Shown in pieces: positions 42,030 through 51,997 of a DNA stretch of 64,000 nt. Origin of the DNA: Semisulcospira habei (taxonomy: Eukaryota > Mollusca > Gastropoda > Semisulcospiridae); assembly GCA_036245525.1 (NCBI GenBank), contig BTPG01000004.1:164964008-165028007 (forward strand). The letters run 5' to 3'. How positions within the stretch are numbered: the stretch's first letter is position 1; each line of letters opens with the position of its first letter. The notes under the pieces were generated by a model. That model ran no database searches and was not told the origin of the DNA. It saw nothing but the letters and a program-made list of their open reading frames with translations. A program made the translations under genes and the position numbers.

Positions 42030-42092
42030 ATCTTCTTTCGGTCGCCTTCCCCCCCCCCCCCCCCCCCCCCAAATCCACCCCCCCCCCCCCGC
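42030..42092 (+). repeat. Cytosine homopolymer tract in element E
   Basis: Two C runs (42049-42070 and 42078-42090) separated by AAATCCAC, at the start of RT where intact copies encode the SPPP segment. Slippage here probably changed the reading frame of E. Confidence 0.8.
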
Positions 42093-42121
42093 CCCTGCGC
42101 CGCTCACCCCTGTGAACCTCA

Positions 42122-43830
42122 GTGCCGATGGACCAGCTCAGAGCCGACGCTCTGCGTGACAAGGTCGCCGCCTTGCTTCAGAAGGCCACCACGGAGGTGG
42201 TGGCGCGACACGACTCCCAAGCCTTCTACAGCCGACTCTTTGTGGTCCCCAAGCCTGGCGGCAAGTGGCGCCCCGTCATCGACCTCTCCGTGCTGAACAA
42301 GTTCATCACCGCCCCATCCTTTCGCACGGAGACCGCCCGAGCTCTTCGAGCCGCAGTGCAGCCTATTGACTTTGCCGTAAGCCTAGATCTGTCGGATGCG
42401 TATCTGCACGTCCCCATGCACCCCGCCTCCAGACTTTACCTACACTTCGCCTTCGGCGGTGTGGTGTACCAGTTTCGCGCGCTTCCCTTTAGCCTCAACC
42501 TCAGCCCCTGGGTGTTCACCCGCATCATGGACACAGTCGTCGCCAGGGCCAGACGGACATTTTCGAGCCCCACGTCGAACTACCTGGACGATCTCCTCTT
42601 GCGGAACCAGTCGGAGGCCACCTTGGAGAAGGACTGAGATGCGCTACTAGATCTGCTCGACCGGCTCGGCTTCCTGGTCAACATGGGCAAGTCCGACCTC
42701 ATGCCGTCTCGCCGCTTCGTTCACCTAGGGATGGAATTGTGCACCAATCTCAATGAGGTGAGGCTTCCGGAGCAACGGATTCAGAAGTTGGCAAACCTAG
42801 CGCATCAGGTGTCTCAAGAGGAGGCGATCCCCGCCAGATTGTGGCTTCAGCTTCTGGGCCTAATGAGTGCGACAGCGGATCTACTTCCCCTCAGCCGTCT
42901 ACCGCCCGCTTCAACTGCACCTGCTTCTCCACTGGCGACCCTCGACGGGCGACCTCGAGTCTCAGGTTCCGGTGCTGCCGATGCTCCATCCTCATCTTCT
43001 TCGCTGGGCGTATCCCTGCTGGCTCGCGACGGGAGTTCCCCTCTACTCACCCCCACCCCAGCTGTCCCTTTGCATTGACGCAAGTCTCTCCGGCTGGGGT
43101 GCGCACCTGCTGCCAATGGTCTCCACAGCCTCCGGCATCTGGCCCCCGGTCCTCGCAGCCCAGCACATCAACTGGTTGGAGCTGAAAGCGTTCTGGCAAG
43201 CCCGCGTCTTGTGGGAGTCATGTCTGTGACATCAGGAGCTGCTCGTCCTCTCAGACAACTCCACGGTAGTCTCCTACATCCAGAAGCAGGGCGGGACGCG
43301 CTCCCCCTCCCTCTGCATCCTCCTTGCTCGGGTGGTGTGAAGATCACGTCATCTCTCTCCGAGCGATCTGAATGTCCTAGCCGACTCCCTCTCGCAACGC
43401 GGCCAGCTTCTCCACACCGAGTGGGCACTCTGTCTGGACATCTTTTAGATGATCTGCACAGAATGGGAGACCCCCATGATCGACCTCTTCACGACGAGGT
43501 GGAATCGCCAGCTTCCCTTCTTTGTCTCCCCGATTCCAGACCCGCTAGCCTTGGCAGTCGACGCTCTCTCCATTCCATGGGACGGCCTCGTCGCGTACGC
43601 TTACCCGCCTACGGTGCTCGTCCCCAAGGTCCTGCTCAAGCTCAAGGGTTGCAACGCGGTCTTGTTTCTGGTGGCCCCATTCTGCTGGACCAACTCGCCA
43701 CGGACCCCCCGCTGTGGCTCCCCACCCCACGCACGATGCTCAAGCAACCACGGCAGGCGCTGTACCATCCGTGCCCCGAGTGACTCCTCCTCCACGCCTG
43801 AAGATTGTGCGGCAAGCCCTCCCCGCTAGA
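42122..43830 (+). pseudogene. RT-RNase H-methyltransferase of element E, broken
   Basis: RT from QLRADALRDKVAALL through FVVPKPGGKWRPVIDLS, SLDLSDAYLHVPMHP and the catalytic NYLDDLLL (42590). A TGA stands at 42635 for an Arg codon (CGA in B), and the frame continues NMGKSDLMPSRRFVHLGMEL. RNase H pieces are CIDASLSGWGAHL (43075), WLELKAFW (43175), stop at 43227, LSDNSTVVSYIQKQ (43245) and ADSLS (43380). The methyltransferase has DLFTTRWNRQLPFFVS (43480-43530) and AYPPTVLVPKVLLKL (43600). A deletion follows before TPRTMLKQPRQALYHPCPE. Confidence 0.82.
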
Positions 43831-45184
43831 GGCTTCTCAAGTACAGCAGTGGAAGCTATCGCTACAGCCCGCAGACCCTCGACCAGACGGGTTTACGAAG
43901 GGAAGTGGTGGGTCTTATGCCAGTGGTGTGACGACAAGCGACTAAACCCCACGGATCTGACGGTTTCCCAGCTGGCCGAGTTCTTCCTCTGGCTCTTCAC
44001 CGACCAGCGTTTGGCGCCAATCACCATTAGGGGTTACCTGGCTATGATCGCTGACTTACTTACTTACGCCTGTCACCCCTCCCAGGGTATAGGCCATCGA
44101 TGAGAGACCTCGAGCGATTTCTGTCCTGTGCTTCTCCTTCTATTTTACTCCAGATGGTTCCCAGTCTCTTGATGTCTGCTTGGAGGTCTCGATGCCAGGT
44201 GTTTCTCAGCCTGCCTCTTTTCCTCTTTCCCTGGGGGTACCATGACAATGCCTGCCTAGTGATATTGAAAACTGGCTTTCTCAGACTGTGACCAATCCAT
44301 CCCCATCTTCTTTGCCCAATTTCATTCTCTACTGTTATCTGCTCTGTTCTCTCCCAAAGTCTGACGTTGCTAATCTTCTCTGGCCAGTGAATTTTCAAGA
44401 TTCTTCTAAGGATGATCGCTGACACGTACCGCCATTTGGGCTGGCCGGACCCTGGTGCCTGCAAAGACCTCGCCGATCTTATTCGGCCGACGACGTCCTG
44501 CCCTTCGCTCACTGCTTCCACGATGGGACCTACCCTGGGTGCTGACGTGGCTCAACTCGGCCCGCTTCGAACCACTCCCTGGGGCGCGATTGGCCGATGT
44601 GACACGCAAGACCTGCTTTCTTCTGGCCCTCGCCATTGCCTCCAGGGTCAGCGAACTGCACGCTCTCTCAGCTCGCCCTCCCGCTTGCAGTTCAGGACGG
44701 ATGGTTCTGTCCAACTACTAACTGACCCGGCCTTCCTAGGCAAGACCCGATCTCCTTTGGTCGCTCCACAGGTGATCACCATTCGGCCTTTGAGGGATTC
44801 AAGCTCTGCCCGGGAGACCAGACAGCAAGACCCGGTGAGAGCTTTACGTGTATACCTGCGCTGAACCAAGCTGCTACGCAGGAGACGCACCCGCCTCTTT
44901 CTCCCTCTGTCACCAGGTAGAACTGACATCTCGGCCCAGACCATATCCTCCTGGATCCGATGGGTGATACGCTTCGCCTACCAGGACCTATGAACATCAG
45001 GGCGCACAAGGTTAAAGCCATGGCCGCAAGCCTCGCATTCGACCGCAACTGCGCCGTCAGAGACATTGTGGCGGCCATGGGCTGGCGAGCAGAATCGACC
45101 TTCACCCAGTTCTACCTCAGGGACCTCTCCGACCAGCGGGAAAACATGGCGCAACACTCCCTCCTGGCACCATCGGTGCCGTAG
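43790..45184 (+). pseudogene. Tyrosine recombinase of element E, interrupted by an RTE fragment
   Basis: Reads STRRVYEGKWWVLCQWC (43875), QRLAPITIRGYLAMIAD (44010-44050), then the RTE insert, then MIADTYRHLGWPDPGACKDLADL (44412), a frame change near 44480, RWDLPWVLTWLNSARFE (44525), TRKTCFLLALAIASRVSELH (44605), RQQDPVRALRVYLR, stop at 44862 (TGA for an Arg codon), ISAQTISSWIRWVI (44935), a deletion of the segment before MNIRAHKVKAMA (44990) and TFTQFYLRDLSDQRE (45100-45140). The catalytic HxxR is changed to HKVK, so the enzyme would be dead even if frames were repaired. Confidence 0.82.
44056..44411 (-). mobile_element. 5'-truncated RTE-type LINE with 12-bp TSD
   Basis: A 356-bp insert on the - strand flanked by ATGATCGCTGAC at 44044-44055 and 44412-44423. 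It encodes the end of an RTE-like ORF: RRILKIHWPEKISNVRLWER, WGWIGHSLRKP, GKRKRGRLRNTWHRDL, ending GDRRK. The - strand 3' tail is (GTAA)n next to the left TSD. Removing it and one TSD restores the YR reading IADTYRH in element E. Confidence 0.9.
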
Positions 45185-45304
45185 GTAACTCTTAGCTAAA
45201 ATTGTCGGGAGGTTGCACCAGGGCGGGGCGGCTCTCGTTAGCAGTATTTAGGAGTTAGGGGCGTTGTAAGCGGCACCCACCTCCTATCCGCTATTCTTCC
45301 TGTT

Positions 45305-45394
45305 AGTCATGTCATCAGTAATGTATTTTGAGGAATCAAATGAATTTTTCTCTAAAATGTATTTTTTCGAAAAATACTTACCGATGACATTACT
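45305..45394 (+). repeat. ICR of element E
   Basis: AGTCATGTCATCAGTAATG to TTACCGATGACATTACT, with CAAATGAATTTTTCTC at the junction. The right half is the complement of the right terminus 45596-45651. Confidence 0.85.
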
Positions 45395-45595
45395 CGAAGA
45401 ACCCTCCCACCTGCCCCGCCTGCCACTCGTCAGCTAAGCAAACAGACTGGCCGTTGGGCACGTGACCGGATGTGATATGGATGGGCGGCTACTTGGGTAC
45501 TAGTTTACGGCGCCCCTAGTTTGCCTCCCCTGTCCTGTAGGTACAGAACCAGATTTTGGGCTGAAATTGTCGCTAGCTAAGAGACATTCCTGTTA

Positions 45596-45651
45596 GTAAT
45601 GTCATTGGTAAGTATTTTTCGAAAAAATACATTTTAGAGAAAAATTCATTT
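45596..45651 (+). repeat. Right terminus of element E
   Basis: AGTAATGTCATTGGTAAGTA to GAAAAATTCATTT, matching the ICR. The host flank resumes at about TTCACAGCC. Like all right ends here it contains GTAAGTA, which is a consensus 5' splice site on the strand of the host gene. Confidence 0.8.
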
Positions 45652-45806
45652 TTCACAGCCTGCTGCCCATCATCGTTCGCGCGGACAGTGGGTCATGTTT
45701 ATGACCTGATGTCCGCTTCAGTGAAAGTCAGGTGGATGGATGCAAAAATCCCCCAAATTCCTGCTACTGTCAGCTTTGTCAGTGTGAATGGTTGTTGGGC
45801 AATTGT

Positions 45807-46115
45807 CAAGCTGTCCTGGCACCACACTTCAGTTGAACTATCGTGGTCAGTCAGCAGTCTGTTTCTGCCCGTGAACTGTAATGTAGTCTTCAGAGGACAA
45901 CTCCCTACTCTCAAGTTTGTCCTTGTGCTACAGATAATTTTGTTGTGCACAGTGTTTCTGGCTGCAGGGAGGTCATCAAGCTATTCTGGCACCACCCTTG
46001 AACTAGTATGGCTGTTACATGTTTTAGACTGTAAACATCTTCAGAGTTCAACTCAGTTTGTCTTTGTGCTACAGTTTGATTTCTGGTCCACAGTGTGACT
46101 GGCTCCTCGGTGATC
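45807..46115 (+). repeat. Tandem duplication across a 3' splice site
   Basis: Unit a (45807-45970) and unit b (45977-46115) share CAAGCT..TCTGGCACCAC, AGT.TTGTC.TTGTGCTACAG and a (T/G)G(G/C)(C/A)CAGTGT..CTGGCT end. Unit b runs into the UBAC1-like exon starting at 46094; unit a contains the corresponding decoy AG at 45951-45952. The units are diverged and differ by about 30 bp in length. Confidence 0.7.
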
Positions 46116-46232
46116 GTCGAGAGCGGGCAGCGGTGGTGGAGGAGGGCTTGGATCCGACGTCAGCCGTGTATCAAGCTATCATGGACAATCCTACTGTACA
46201 GCTGGGCCTCAACAATCCACGCTGTCTGCTAG
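46094..46232 (+). CDS. UBAC1: UBAC1-like exon (end of UBA domain, start of STI1-like region)
   Basis: A 139-nt exon between GGTCCACAG and GTGAGA. It encodes CDWLLGDRRERAAVVEEGLD and then PTSAVYQAIMDNPTVQLGLN and NPRCLL plus one base of the next codon. It begins in phase 0, continuing exon 31919-32005, and ends in phase 1, matching the next exon. The pattern of a W(L)LGD(R) element, an acidic linker, and (AI)(L/M)DNP.VQLGL(T/N)NP is characteristic of UBAC1 upstream of its STI1-like segment. Confidence 0.85.
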
Positions 46233-46344
46233 GTGAGATGACAACAGATTTATGTGCCAGGCACTGTTATGGATAAAAGTTGGCAATAGAGGTCATCCCT
46301 GAATCAAAGCTCGGTCAAACGTTGCAGGCATTCAGTGGATTCAT

Positions 46345-47000
46345 CCGGGTCAGTCCTTCTGCAAGAGGCATATACTCTCATTGTCCAGCTTTTCCTCCAG
46401 CTGAGCTAGCTCCTTCTCTGTTCCTGCAAGGCCATCAATGTTGTCCGCAAAGCGCAAGTTCGTGATTGTTCTGCCTCCAACACTGACAGTTCCTTCATGA
46501 TCTTTCAGAGCGTCTGTCATGATTCTTTCCAGGAAGATGTTGAAAAGAGTAAGGGAGAGCAAGCAGCCTTGTCTGACTCCGACTGTAGTCCTAAACCAGT
46601 TTCCTATTTTGCCGTTGAAGCAGACTGCACCAGTGGCCATGTTGTAAAGGTTTGCTCTGACTTTGATCAGGTTGGCATTTATGTTGTATAGCTTCATGGT
46701 GGACCAAAGGGCTGCATCCCACACCCTGTCAAACGCTTTCTTAAAATCCACAAAGACATGATGGAGATCTTGCTGGTGCTAGAGGTACCTCTCACATAGA
46801 ACTCTCAGATTGAAGATCTGCTCAGTTGTGCTGCACCCTGGTCTGAAGCCTGCCTGTTCCTCAGCTATGATTTCCTCTGCCTGTGGCTTCAGCCTGTTCA
46901 GTAGGATCTTTAACATGACTTTGCTTGGGTGGCATATAAGACTGATCGTGCGATAATTCTGGCATTGATGTAAGTTGCCTTTTTTGGGGCTTGTTAAAAA
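46345..47000 (-). pseudogene. RTE-like LINE reverse transcriptase fragment
   Basis: On the - strand: SPKKGNLHQCQNYRTISLIC, EEQAGFRPGCSTTEQIFNLR, VDFKKAFDRVWDAALWSTMK, FRTTVGVRQGCLLSLTLFNI and TNLRFADNIDGLAGTEKELA. These are RT palm and finger motifs in order. The catalytic FADD is FADN, and a frame change lies near 46775, so it is inactive. It is truncated at both ends and lies antisense in the intron between the second and third UBAC1-like exons seen here. Confidence 0.85.
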
Positions 47001-47099
47001 CAACAAAAACAAAAAGCACACAACCCACTCACTACTTGACCACAGTGTCAGTGGTATAGGAGTGAGTCTGCCACTTGCAAGATGCCACTGCGACATCTG

Positions 47100-47500
47100 A
47101 GGTGCAAGTTCCTCGACAGCATCAACAGGGAGAGAGAGATACGCTAGTTAACACTCTCCTCATTTAGGACTGATGGCCGAGGGTACAAAGCTGCCCTTGT
47201 AGCATTTGGTTTTAACAAGAGGAGCATTGAACCTACGGCCAGACGGGAGCTTTTGAAGGTGCTTAGAAAGGCAGTGGGAAGTGTCAGCTGCCAGCCTCAG
47301 ACCCTTGCGTATCATTCTCGTCCTGTAGAGCCTGTCAGGGCTCTCCAACCTGCCCCCAACGATTTTTTCACTAAGCCTGATTATCTTGTTCGGCTTCCTC
47401 AAGTTCTTCTCACCCAGGGAGCCGAACCATGAGACAAAGGAGAACGTAAGAAGACTTTCTATAAAGCAGAGGTAGAACTGCAACATGAGCAATCATCCCA
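47100..47500 (-). pseudogene. C-terminal LINE fragment (Rex1/L2-like)
   Basis: The - strand frame 47160-47492 encodes SLLTFSFVSWFGSL, IVGGRLESPDRLYRTRMIRK, ADTSHCLSKHLQKLPSGRRF and KTKCYKGSFVPSAI. The LPSGRRF..P..KT.R..SFIP.AI pattern is the common end of Rex1- and L2-like ORF2 proteins. It is adjacent to the RTE-like fragment, probably as an independent insertion. Confidence 0.75.
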
Positions 47501-47659
47501 AGGACTGACACTGAGATGATGCCGCCCTCTGTGTCTGCGGAAGCTTTGTTTACAGAAGTACCTGCCTCACCGATGACCGAGACTGTCCACTGTTTTCACA
47601 TGCTAGTGCTCAACATGCATACTCAAGTGTATCCTCTCCAGAACTGAGGGTAGAAGGTG

Positions 47660-47768
47660 ACAGTCACGCGCCTGCCACAGGTTCCAAGCACATGCTGACT
47701 GGTTGGGGGGGTTGGGGGAGGGGGGGGGGTGGGGGGGGGGAGGGGATACACTGGTAGTGGTGGGTTTG
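47660..47768. repeat. G-rich dispersed repeat, copy 1
   Basis: CGCCTGCCACAGGTTCCAAG, CACATGCTGACTGGT, a run of G with few interruptions (47704-47743), then GATACACTGGTAGTGGTGGG. A second copy lies at 48268-48378 in the same orientation. Non-coding. Confidence 0.8.
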
Positions 47769-48267
47769 TAAAAAAGTGTATCACATCGCACACTATCCGA
47801 TGAAATGGCCTGTTTTTATCGGCCGGCCGTACACACTCGAGCGACACAAGTCAGTCTGAATTTTTATGTCTAGTTCATGTGTGTTTCGAGGAAGTTTTGC
47901 TTTAAATTGCCGGTACTCATTATCGTCAGCGGACTAAACCGTGGAGATAGTTATTTTGAGCAGCGTTTTGTTGCACGTATCAAAATCTCCGTTGAAATTT
48001 TATCCCCATATTTTGGTAGCGATTAGGACTACCGACTCTTAAGGCCTACCTACTGCTGCCAGCAGGTTTTTGTTTCACTCACGCCCTGATATTTTCATAC
48101 GGTTTTTGTATCATGGGCGTGTGTGATCTTCAACTTTCGTGAAAATGTGTTGTTGTTTTTTTGGTTTTTTTCCTTTTCTTTTTCCCCTTCCAACTTCCCC
48201 TCTTTATATGGGTGTTCCCCTCTTCCCTCCCTTTGTTTTATTTGGTTTTTCTTACATAGAGAGACGG

Positions 48268-48385
48268 CATCACGTGCCTGCCACAGGTTCCATGCACATG
48301 CTGACTGGTGGGGGGGGGGGGGGGGGGGGGGGGAGGGGAGGTGGGGTGGGGGGAGGGGATACACTGGTAGTGGTGGGTGAGGGAG
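48268..48385. repeat. G-rich dispersed repeat, copy 2
   Basis: Same order as 47660-47768, with a G run at 48308-48333. Potential for G-quadruplexes on the + strand. The two copies are about 600 bp apart in the same intron. Confidence 0.8.
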
Positions 48386-48627
48386 GTACATGGCTAAACA
48401 TAGCATACTAGCTCTGACACTGCCTGTGGTTTAATCAGATGAATTGTTTTTTTTCTTGATGGATTGTACATTAAGTTCCAGAGCCGTACACATGTGGTCT
48501 ATTGTTTTCGTATTGAGCTGAGGGTAAGCTTGTAAAGTATGATACTTTGCACTTGTAACCTCCAGGACAGTACACACTCAGCTACACATCACGTACACAC
48601 TCTCTTCTTTCAGATTGTGAACGATTT

Positions 48628-48978
48628 TTGTGCCTCTGGACCCTTGATTTCCTGTTGATGAGACCACAGGTCATTAAAATTGGTGAAAATGTGTCATCCA
48701 CCCTCATTTTATCCAAGGGCACGCCTCAGGGGTGCGTTCTCTCCCCTATGCTGTACTCCCTGTTTAATTATGACTGTGCTTCATGCCATGCCAGTACTAA
48801 AGTTCTGAAATTTGCAGATGACACCACAGTGGAGGGGTGCATTACAAACTCAGACGAATCCGCCTACCGAAGTCAGGTTGAGACTCTAATTAGCACCAGT
48901 AATAACAACAAACTTGAACTGCACTCTGGCAAAACAAAAGAAATGATTGTGGGCTTTAGAAAGAAACAGCGTGGATAG
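48628..48978 (+). pseudogene. LINE reverse transcriptase fragment (Rex1/L2-like)
   Basis: Encodes [49 protein letters not shown] and [20 protein letters not shown]. The [10 protein letters not shown] and FADD motifs are intact, but it is truncated on both sides. It lies in the last intron of the UBAC1-like gene in sense orientation. Confidence 0.85.
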
Positions 48979-49229
48979 GATTGAGTGAGGTTATTTTGGG
49001 TTATTGTTAGGGTTTTATGTAATAAATGTCGTCGTCATTGTTCCTCTGGTGTTTGTGTTAGGTTTGTGTTAGTGTGGGTCAGGTGTGTCCAATTTTGTGA
49101 TATTCTGATTCTTGTAATACTGAGGCTGGCTTGTACACACATGCACAAGCATACAGATGCTGCGTTAATCACTGCTGCTCATAATAAGGCTGTGATGCTG
49201 GTTAACATTGTAACTGTGCTTGTGTGCAG

Positions 49230-49726
49230 CCTTTCTGCAGATGTTAGAGAATCCCCTGGCTGCCAACCAGTGGCTGAACGACCCTGAAACCGGCCCCATC
49301 CTCATGCAAGTGTCGCGAATATACCAGATGAGACTCGATGGGGAAAGACCCCCCTCTCCATCAGTCGTGGCCTCCGCCTCCACCCCCGCCATGGTTGTTT
49401 CATCCACAGCAAACTCCACAGCAAATGCAGTTACCCCCACGACAGATTCCACAGTGAACGGCGCCACAATTTCAGCAACAAACTCCAGGGCAAACATCAC
49501 AGCGAGAGCCACATTGAATTCTACAGCGAATTCTGCACTGACTTCCAGAGGGAATGCCACAGCAAATTCTACATTAACCGCATCGGTGGGAGTGAATGTA
49601 ACAACTTCAGTTGCTCCAGCGGCTACAACTGTTCCCCCTTCAAACGCCTCTGCTACAAGCCACTTGAATTCACAGTCGAAATCTTCGCCACAGTCTAAAA
49701 CAGCACCGGCCGCAAAGAGGAGGTGA
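49230..49726 (+). CDS. UBAC1: Last coding exon of UBAC1-like gene, with long low-complexity tail
   Basis: Acceptor TTGTGTGCAG (49220-49229), phase 1. The first 33 residues ([20 protein letters not shown], then [13 protein letters not shown]) match the STI1-like C-terminus of UBAC1. Vertebrate UBAC1 ends within a few residues of this point, but here the frame continues for about 132 residues rich in Thr, Ser, Asn and Ala, with imperfect repeats ([30 protein letters not shown]), ending KTAPAAKRR before TGA at 49724-49726. The tail is probably disordered. No splice site that would exclude it is obvious, but a cDNA would settle it. Confidence 0.82.
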
Positions 49727-51126
49727 TGCTAGAGTCATTTAGACTTTGCGCTTGGAGTTGTGTCTTCTGTGAAATACCTTTGTGACTGATCATTAGAATC
49801 TTCTTCAAGTTCTTGATCATTATCAGAGTAAGCCTTATGTTTGAAATTCCCATATTTAAAAGTAAACAATGGTTGTTTTGCGGCTGGACATTAAAATCTG
49901 CTTCTTTACTACATTGGACCTGAAGGTTGAAGTTCTCAGATTCGAGAGTCAACTACTGCAGAGTGCCTCAGTACAGCTCAAGTGACAGATCGACCATGAC
50001 TGTTAATTATAGGGCGGTGCCAGAGTATCTTAGAGTCCACATGCGTAAATTTAAGCTATTCAAGCGTTTGAACTGTCATGGTGGATCTATCTAGTTGTAG
50101 TGCATCTGTGCTGGCAGACCCCTTGGAATAAGGCTGAACTTGTTGTCTCCCTTGGTTCATCGCGACAAAAAGCACAGCAAAAGGGCCAACATTTGTGAGA
50201 GGGATTGACCATGTTAGCTCAAGGGCAGCACTGAATCAGGCACTCTCCTTTAAGCTGCCTTGATTGATCTAAGGTTCGAGAAGCTCTCCTGACCAAGTCG
50301 AGAAGCGCTCTTGCCCATGAGCTGTGTGTGTTGATCTATCTCCCACAGTTACAGTCTAGTTGAACAAAGACTTTTTCATTTCATTGGTAATTGTCCTGTT
50401 TATGTCTGTCTTTCTCTGTGATAAATCTGGCACTACACCTGAGCGTTTCTTGTGGGGTTTTTTGCTGGGCCCCTGTACGCGGGTCGACAGCAGCTGATGT
50501 TGGCCCAGCAGCCTTTTGCTCATTGGGTTCACTGACAACAACAAAAAATCAGCTACAAGAGATGTATATCTTTATGAGCCCCCATAGTTGTGTGGGCTCG
50601 TGAGGATCTGTGCCTCTTGGTGAAACGGCTTTGTATCCATTTCCTTAGATGGCTGGGGATGTTTGACATTAAATTTACACTGAGTTCAAAAACAATCTGT
50701 CCACAGGCAGGGAAAGGGTTAAATATCTCTGGGCACTAAAGTGGCTTGGCTGACACTGTGACAGAGTAGCAACTCTGCTCGGCGATACTTTTTGTTGTCC
50801 TCATCCTTTGTTGTCTTCCCTTGTGGCTTGCGTTGATTTTGTGCAGGTCTTATATGGTAGTGACCCCTTGCAGTGGCCCTGGCTGCCTTCAACTGTTTCA
50901 CCCTTCTGGTGGCGGACGTGTGAAGCCCAATGTTTGTTTGTTTGAAGATGTCCATACCTGATATTCAGCACAATGAACTCTGTGGTTAAATTCCCATCCC
51001 ATGTGTGGCATTGGGCTATTATGGCTTGACCCTTACAGTAGTGTGTCGAGATTGGATGTGCTGGTATTTTTGTAGAGTTAATTAGTTGTCTGTTTTTGTT
51101 TTGTTATAGTAGGGTTTATGTGCCTG
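49727..51126. other. 3' UTR and downstream DNA of UBAC1-like gene
   Basis: No coding signal. A possible poly(A) signal ATTAAA is at about 49890, and others further down cannot be ranked. A GC-rich imperfect palindrome at about 50475-50535 (GCCCCTGTACGCGGG ... CCCAGCAGCCTTTTGCTCATTGGG) resembles 57064-57175. Half-copies of the GGATCTGTGCCTCTTGG family lie near 50605. Confidence 0.45.
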
Positions 51127-51273
51127 TTAACCCTTTTAGCCCCAGGACCTGCAGCAGGAGATGGCGCCATGCTCATCTGGCACTACCCTTGAATTATCAT
51201 GATCTCCTACAACTGGTACATAGTCGTTAGGCAACACACCTTCAACATTTGAGAAATGGGACTAAAAGGGTTA
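51127..51273. mobile_element. TTAACCC hairpin MITE, copy 1 (short)
   Basis: Begins TTAACCCTTTTAGCCCCAGG and ends GGGACTAAAAGGGTTA. It contains GCTCATCTGGCACTACCCTT, the right arm of the family hairpin; the left arm is lost. Confidence 0.65.
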
Positions 51274-51793
51274 GCCTCTTGACTGCCAGCAGCTAGAAAT
51301 GATGTCTCAGAAACCATGACACATCATTGCCAGACAATCCCGTCTGTCTGAGGCTCACATCTAACAGATGTGACAGAGTCCAGCAGGAGTCATGGACCCT
51401 CATGAGCTGAAATGTCGGCGTGGGGTGAAAAGGATCCATGCCTCTTGAGTTTAGGTCTTGTTTCTTGAGCTCTTGCAGTCAAGGGATTAACACCTTTGTG
51501 CATGCAACCACTGGTCGATCTCATGCAGGACGGGTGGCTGCATGCACAAGGTGGTTACTGCATTGTGTACATTCACCGTTTCTTTTCTGAAGAGGCCTAG
51601 TAATTGCTCAGTGAACTGATCCAGGACAAAGTGGTCTTTGTCTAACATTGAGTTTATTTCACAGATTTATTCCAGTAGTGCTAGCTCTGGTAGTATTTAT
51701 TTTGTAATGTTTATTTGGTATGTGTGGGTGTGGCAGCGCCACAGTAAGCAAAAATGCATTAACCCCTACACTGCCAATTGACGCAGATTGTGT

Positions 51794-51997
51794 TTAACCC
51801 TCTTAACCCCATGGCAGCATTTCCGAACATTGTCTAACGACTATGTACCCGTTGTAGGAGATGGATTGATCATGATAATTCAAGGGTAGTGCCAGATGAG
51901 CTTGGCGCCTTCAGGCGCCAAGCTCATCTGGCACTACCCTTGAATTATCATGATCAATCCATCTCCTGCTGCAGGGTCCTGGGGCTAAATGGGTTAA
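51794..51997. mobile_element. TTAACCC hairpin MITE, copy 2, perfect 53-bp stem
   Basis: Begins TTAACCC and ends GGGTTAA. Bases 51857-51909 and 51914-51966 are exact inverted repeats (53 bp) around the 4-base loop TTCA, centred on GGCGCC..GGCGCC. No ORF. A transcript would form a near-perfect 110-nt hairpin. Confidence 0.85.

Larger units (their letters stand above)
32298..45651 (+). mobile_element. DIRS element E in the UBAC1-like intron
   Basis: Sense to the host gene. The left end (GTTTCCTCAAAATACATTAC) is at about 32298 and the right terminus ends at about 45651. Inserts are B (32615-38642), foldback F (39364-40645) and an RTE fragment (44056-44411). The remaining 5.7 kb has a left ITR, a gag without its Cys cluster, RT-RNase H-MT, YR, ICR 45305-45394 and a right arm. 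The right arm (45395-45600) mirrors the left ITR (shared TTTTGGGCTGAAATTGTCGC). Numerous stops and frameshifts show that it is dead. Confidence 0.85.

Noticed and set aside
47603..48411. Pro- or Gly-rich small ORFs
   Set aside because: They come from homopolymer C/G tracts in two copies of a repeat.
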